A stretch of DNA of 9,163 bases. Origin: DAIOHQ01 sp036744635. Lineage in GTDB: Bacteria > Planctomycetota > Phycisphaerae > Tepidisphaerales > Tepidisphaeraceae. Both the position numbers and the translations under genes were made by a program. Where the stretch lies: contig DAIOHQ010000203.1 of NCBI GenBank assembly GCA_036744635.1, positions 1 through 9,163 of the forward strand, read 5' to 3'. The stretch's first letter is position 1, and each line of letters begins with the position of its first letter. Of the stretch, positions 6,808-9,163 are shown piece by piece. Under the pieces are notes generated by a model. The model was not told where the DNA came from. It searched no databases and worked only from the letters and a program-made list of their open reading frames with translations.

Positions 6808-8568
6808 CTACGCCAGCGTGCCCAGTTCCATTTCGTGGAGGCCTTTTCCTGACGGCACCATGGGGTAGACATGCTCGTTGGGTTCGACCACGAAATCCAC
6901 CACAACCGGCCCGTCGTGGCTGAGCATGTCGGCGACGGCCTTGGGCACGTCCGCCTTGTTCTGGCAGCGGATGCCGCGCACGCCGCAGGCTTCGGCCAGC
7001 TTGGCGAAGTCGGGGTTTTTCATCACCGTCTGCGAATAGCGCCGGCCATAGAACAAATCCTGCCACTGCTTGACCATGCCCTGGAAGTCGTTGTTGAGGA
7101 TGGCGACCTTCACGGGGATGTTGTACTCGGCCATGGTGGCCAATTCGTAACAGGTCATCATGAAGCTGGCATCGCCGTCGATGTCGATGACGGTCTTTCC
7201 GGGCATGCCGAGCTGGGCGCCGATGGCGCTGGGCAGGCCGTAGCCCATGGTGCCCAGGCCGCCGCTGGTGATCATCTGGCGGGGGTAGCGCCAGCGGTAG
7301 AACTGGGCGGCCCACATCTGGTGCTGGCCGACGCCGGTGGTGATGATCGCGTCGCCGTTGGTCTGGCGGTGCAGCTCTTCGATGACGTACTGCGGCTTGG
7401 CCTTGGCCGAGTCGTCGAAATACTTGAAGGGATAGCGCTTCTTCCAGGCGTTGACCTGGGCGAACCACTCCTTGCGGTCGTGGTGCTCGAGGTGCGGGAG
7501 CATCAGCTCGAGGCTGGTCTTGGCGTCGCCGATGACCGCGACATCCACATCCACGTTCTTGCTGATCGAGGAGGGATCGATGTCGATGTGGATGATCTTG
7601 GCGTGCGGCGCGAAGGTGGCCAGGTTGCCGGTGACGCGGTCATCAAACCGGGCGCCCACCGCAATCAAACAGTCGCATTCCTGCACCGCGTAGTTGGCGA
7701 AGGCGCTGCCGTGCATGCCGAGCATGTAGAGCGCCTTGGGGTCGTGCTCGTCGAATGCGCCCAGGCCAAGCAGGGTGGTGGTGCAGGGAATGTTGGCCTT
7801 GTTGGACATCTTCCGCAGCGCCTCATGGGCGCCGGCGATGATGGCGCCGCCGCCGACATAGAGTACGGGCTTGCGCGACTTGTTGATCAATTCCGCGGCC
7901 TGCTCGGCCTGTTTGGCGTGGCCGGGATGCGAGCCGACCTGCCGCCGGCGGTTGGTGATGTGCGCCCGCGGCGTGTCATCCACTTCCTCGGGGCAGGTGG
8001 CGATGGTGACATCCTTGGGCAGATCGACCAGCACCGATCCCGGCCGGCCGCTCATCGCGATGGTGAAGGCTTCGTTGACCACGCGCGGCAGCTCGCGCAC
8101 GTCCTTGATCAGATAATTCCACTTGGTGCAGGGGCGGGTGATGCCGGTGACGTCGGCCTCCTGAAAGGCATCGTTGCCGATCGACTTGGTGCCGACCTGG
8201 CCGCTGAAAACGATGATCGGAATCGAATCCATCTGCGCTGTCGCCAGCGGGGTGACGGTGTTGGTGGCGCCCGGCCCGGAAGTGACGATGCAGACGCCCG
8301 GCCGGCCGGTGGCGCGGTAGTAGCCGTCGGCGCAATGGCCGGAGGCTTGCTCGTGGCGGTTGAGGATGAACTTGGCCGGCGTCTTATACAACTCGTCGAA
8401 GACCGGCAGGATCGCCCCGCCGGGATAGCCGAAAATCGTGTCCACTTTGTGGGTTGAGATCAGCATTTCGTGAAGGATGCGGGCCCCGGATTTGCCCTTG
8501 TATCTGGGTTTGGAGTCCGAGACGGTGATGGTGGACGGCGCGATCTTGGTTTCGGTGCTGGCGGACAT
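6808..8568 (-). CDS. ilvB: Acetolactate synthase large (catalytic) subunit
   Basis: The 586-residue ThDP- and FAD-dependent enzyme condenses pyruvate with pyruvate or 2-oxobutyrate, the first common step to valine, leucine and isoleucine. Features in order: GYPGGAILPVFDEL (47-60), catalytic Glu73 in RHEQASGHCADGYYRATG, SGPGATN (97-103), FQEADVTGITRPCTK, VDLPKDV, the central FAD domain with VGARFDDRVTGN (304-315), GGLGTMGYGLPSAIGAQ (436-452), and the ThDP motif DGDAS...NN (464-493) with MVKQWQ (498-503). The first 20 residues are a non-conserved extension. AGGAA lies six bases before the ATG. The HEQAS variant and the DGDAS motif differ from common bacterial HEQGA/GDGSF; the C-terminal half recalls fungal ILV2. 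No ilvN regulatory subunit or ilvC adjoins it. Confidence 0.95.
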   Translation of the reverse strand: MSASTETKIAPSTITVSDSKPRYKGKSGARILHEMLISTHKVDTIFGYPGGAILPVFDELYKTPAKFILNRHEQASGHCADGYYRATGRPGVCIVTSGPGATNTVTPLATAQMDSIPIIVFSGQVGTKSIGNDAFQEADVTGITRPCTKWNYLIKDVRELPRVVNEAFTIAMSGRPGSVLVDLPKDVTIATCPEEVDDTPRAHITNRRRQVGSHPGHAKQAEQAAELINKSRKPVLYVGGGAIIAGAHEALRKMSNKANIPCTTTLLGLGAFDEHDPKALYMLGMHGSAFANYAVQECDCLIAVGARFDDRVTGNLATFAPHAKIIHIDIDPSSISKNVDVDVAVIGDAKTSLELMLPHLEHHDRKEWFAQVNAWKKRYPFKYFDDSAKAKPQYVIEELHRQTNGDAIITTGVGQHQMWAAQFYRWRYPRQMITSGGLGTMGYGLPSAIGAQLGMPGKTVIDIDGDASFMMTCYELATMAEYNIPVKVAILNNDFQGMVKQWQDLFYGRRYSQTVMKNPDFAKLAEACGVRGIRCQNKADVPKAVADMLSHDGPVVVDFVVEPNEHVYPMVPSGKGLHEMELGTLA

Positions 8569-8842
8569 GGCAAGTTCCTACAGTGAAAGAAGTTCGGCGA
8601 ATTTAGCCGCGCGGGCGGCGGGATTCAATGGAAATCGTGGCAACTGGTGCGGAATAAAACGCGGGGTGGGCCGGTCGCGGTTGGGTATGAATCCCAAGTG
8701 CGATGCCGGCCTATCGTACGACGACGGTAAGTCGAAGCGATGGGTGCATGGGCGGGATATCTTATCGGCTGGAGGGGAGGATGCAAGCGAAATTTCGGAT
8801 TGGGGCGCCTTTTGGGCGGTGGGGAGAGAGTGAAAATGAGAT

Positions 8843-8959
8843 GTGGGACATTTGGGGGATTTTTTGGCGAAAAATCGGTTGTAAGTGGTTGATAACAAAG
8901 TGGTTGATGCGATGTCCCACAATGTCCCACATGGGGGCGCGGAGGCGGAGAGTGGGACA
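8843..8959. repeat. Cluster of four GTGGGACA / TGTCCCAC motifs
   Basis: GTGGGACA occurs at 8843-8850 and 8952-8959, and its reverse complement TGTCCCAC at 8913-8920 and 8923-8930. The two middle copies are ten bases apart, one helical turn. The outer copies are followed by similar tails (ATTTGGGGG and ATTGTTGGGG). Inverted pairs could fold into large hairpins or serve as binding sites. I recall similar strings in planctomycete intergenic DNA, which suggests a dispersed element. Confidence 0.6.
8883..8908. repeat. Tandem 11-bp direct repeat AAGTGGTTGAT
   Basis: AAGTGGTTGAT occurs at 8883-8893 and again at 8898-8908, a 15-base period, between the first and second GTGGGACA-type motifs. It may be part of the same dispersed element or a pair of binding sites for a regulator upstream of ilvB. 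The sequence does not show which. Confidence 0.6.
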
Positions 8960-9163
8960 TTGTTGGGGAGGGAGGGAGATTGAAAATTGAAACGTGCAAA
9001 TCTCAAATTTGGGGAATGGGCGATAACGGTGAATTGTGGGTTGGCGAACATGACGGCCTCCTGTGCAAGAAAGTTTGGTCTCTCTATAGAGGGGCGGAGT
9101 TGCGCCGGCGGCGCGCCTTGCGCGCAACACTTGGAAGAGGGTTTGGCCACAGATGGGGCACAG

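Larger units (their letters stand above)
8569..9163. other. ilvB upstream region, repeat-bearing, no convincing gene
   Basis: About 595 bp with no recognisable protein. A minus-strand open frame ends ten bases before ilvB at 8578 and can start at ATG 9051 behind AGGAGG-N5 (157 residues). Its product is rich in Ser, Pro, Phe and Arg, and its sequence is built from the repeat motifs listed separately, so I do not call it a gene. At the far end are a 10-bp palindrome CTCTATAGAG (9082-9091) and a GC-rich fold around GGCGCGCC (9110-9117) closed by TTGCGC/GCGCAA (9100-9127). The ilvB promoter must lie here or further right; I found no clear -35/-10 pair. Confidence 0.5.

Noticed and set aside
6871..8457. 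Long plus-strand open frame opposite ilvB (528 codons)
   Set aside because: It mirrors ilvB in antisense; its product is Gly/Ala/Val/Asp/His-rich without domains, as expected from GC-rich complementary frames.
8843..8959. CRISPR array
   Set aside because: The repeated unit is only 8 bases, in mixed orientation and irregularly spaced; there are no cas genes.
8569..9163. T-box or leader-peptide attenuator for ilvB
   Set aside because: There is no T-box consensus (AGGGTGGTACCGCG-like) and no short frame rich in Ile, Leu and Val.

Overview
The window comes from a GC-rich bacterium. Hand counts on sample 60-base lines give roughly 65-68% G+C in the native genes. The host is most likely in the Planctomycetota (Phycisphaerae or a relative), which I infer from several clues. 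The intergenic gaps carry short GC-rich palindromes whose accidental translations (STGFQPV, KTRAT, PSPGVPGEG) I remember as common in planctomycete genomes. A cluster of GTGGGACA motifs lies upstream of ilvB. The acetolactate synthase is of a fungus/planctomycete-like type. No rRNA, tRNA or marker gene is present, so the taxonomy is inference only.

Left half, plus strand. The window opens inside the C-terminal part of a multi-pass membrane glycosyltransferase-like protein (to 929), with a possible frameshift near position 38. A palindrome-rich gap (930-1065) follows. Next come a two-domain GNAT acetyltransferase (1066-1959) and, 23 bp later, a membrane-anchored alpha/beta hydrolase (1983-2969), probably cotranscribed. 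A second repeat-bearing gap (2970-3165) precedes ubiX (3166-3780), whose -10-like TACAAT six bases before ATG suggests a leaderless transcript.

Right half, minus strand. Read right to left, ilvB (8568-6808), thrC (6759-5344) and a dapB locus form an amino-acid biosynthesis cluster: acetolactate synthase for branched-chain amino acids, threonine synthase, and the lysine/diaminopimelate branch. The dapB locus is the most interesting part. The last 38 codons of a GC-rich, apparently native dapB survive at 3900-3784, convergent with ubiX. Its 5' part is missing. In its place is a 1.4-kb block (about 3901-5343) of about 50% G+C that carries a different, complete dapB (4863-3910) and about 480 bp of AT-richer DNA with no recognisable gene. 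The block runs from the thrC stop codon to the C-terminal stub. It looks like an in-place replacement of dapB by a divergent homologue, or else an assembly chimera.

Right end. From 8569 to 9163 I find no convincing gene. The stretch is the ilvB upstream region and holds dispersed-repeat-like motifs (four GTGGGACA sites in both orientations, a tandem AAGTGGTTGAT pair) and a weak open frame with a good ribosome binding site. I did not find a clearly new multi-gene defence or metabolic system. The dapB replacement is the best candidate for follow-up.
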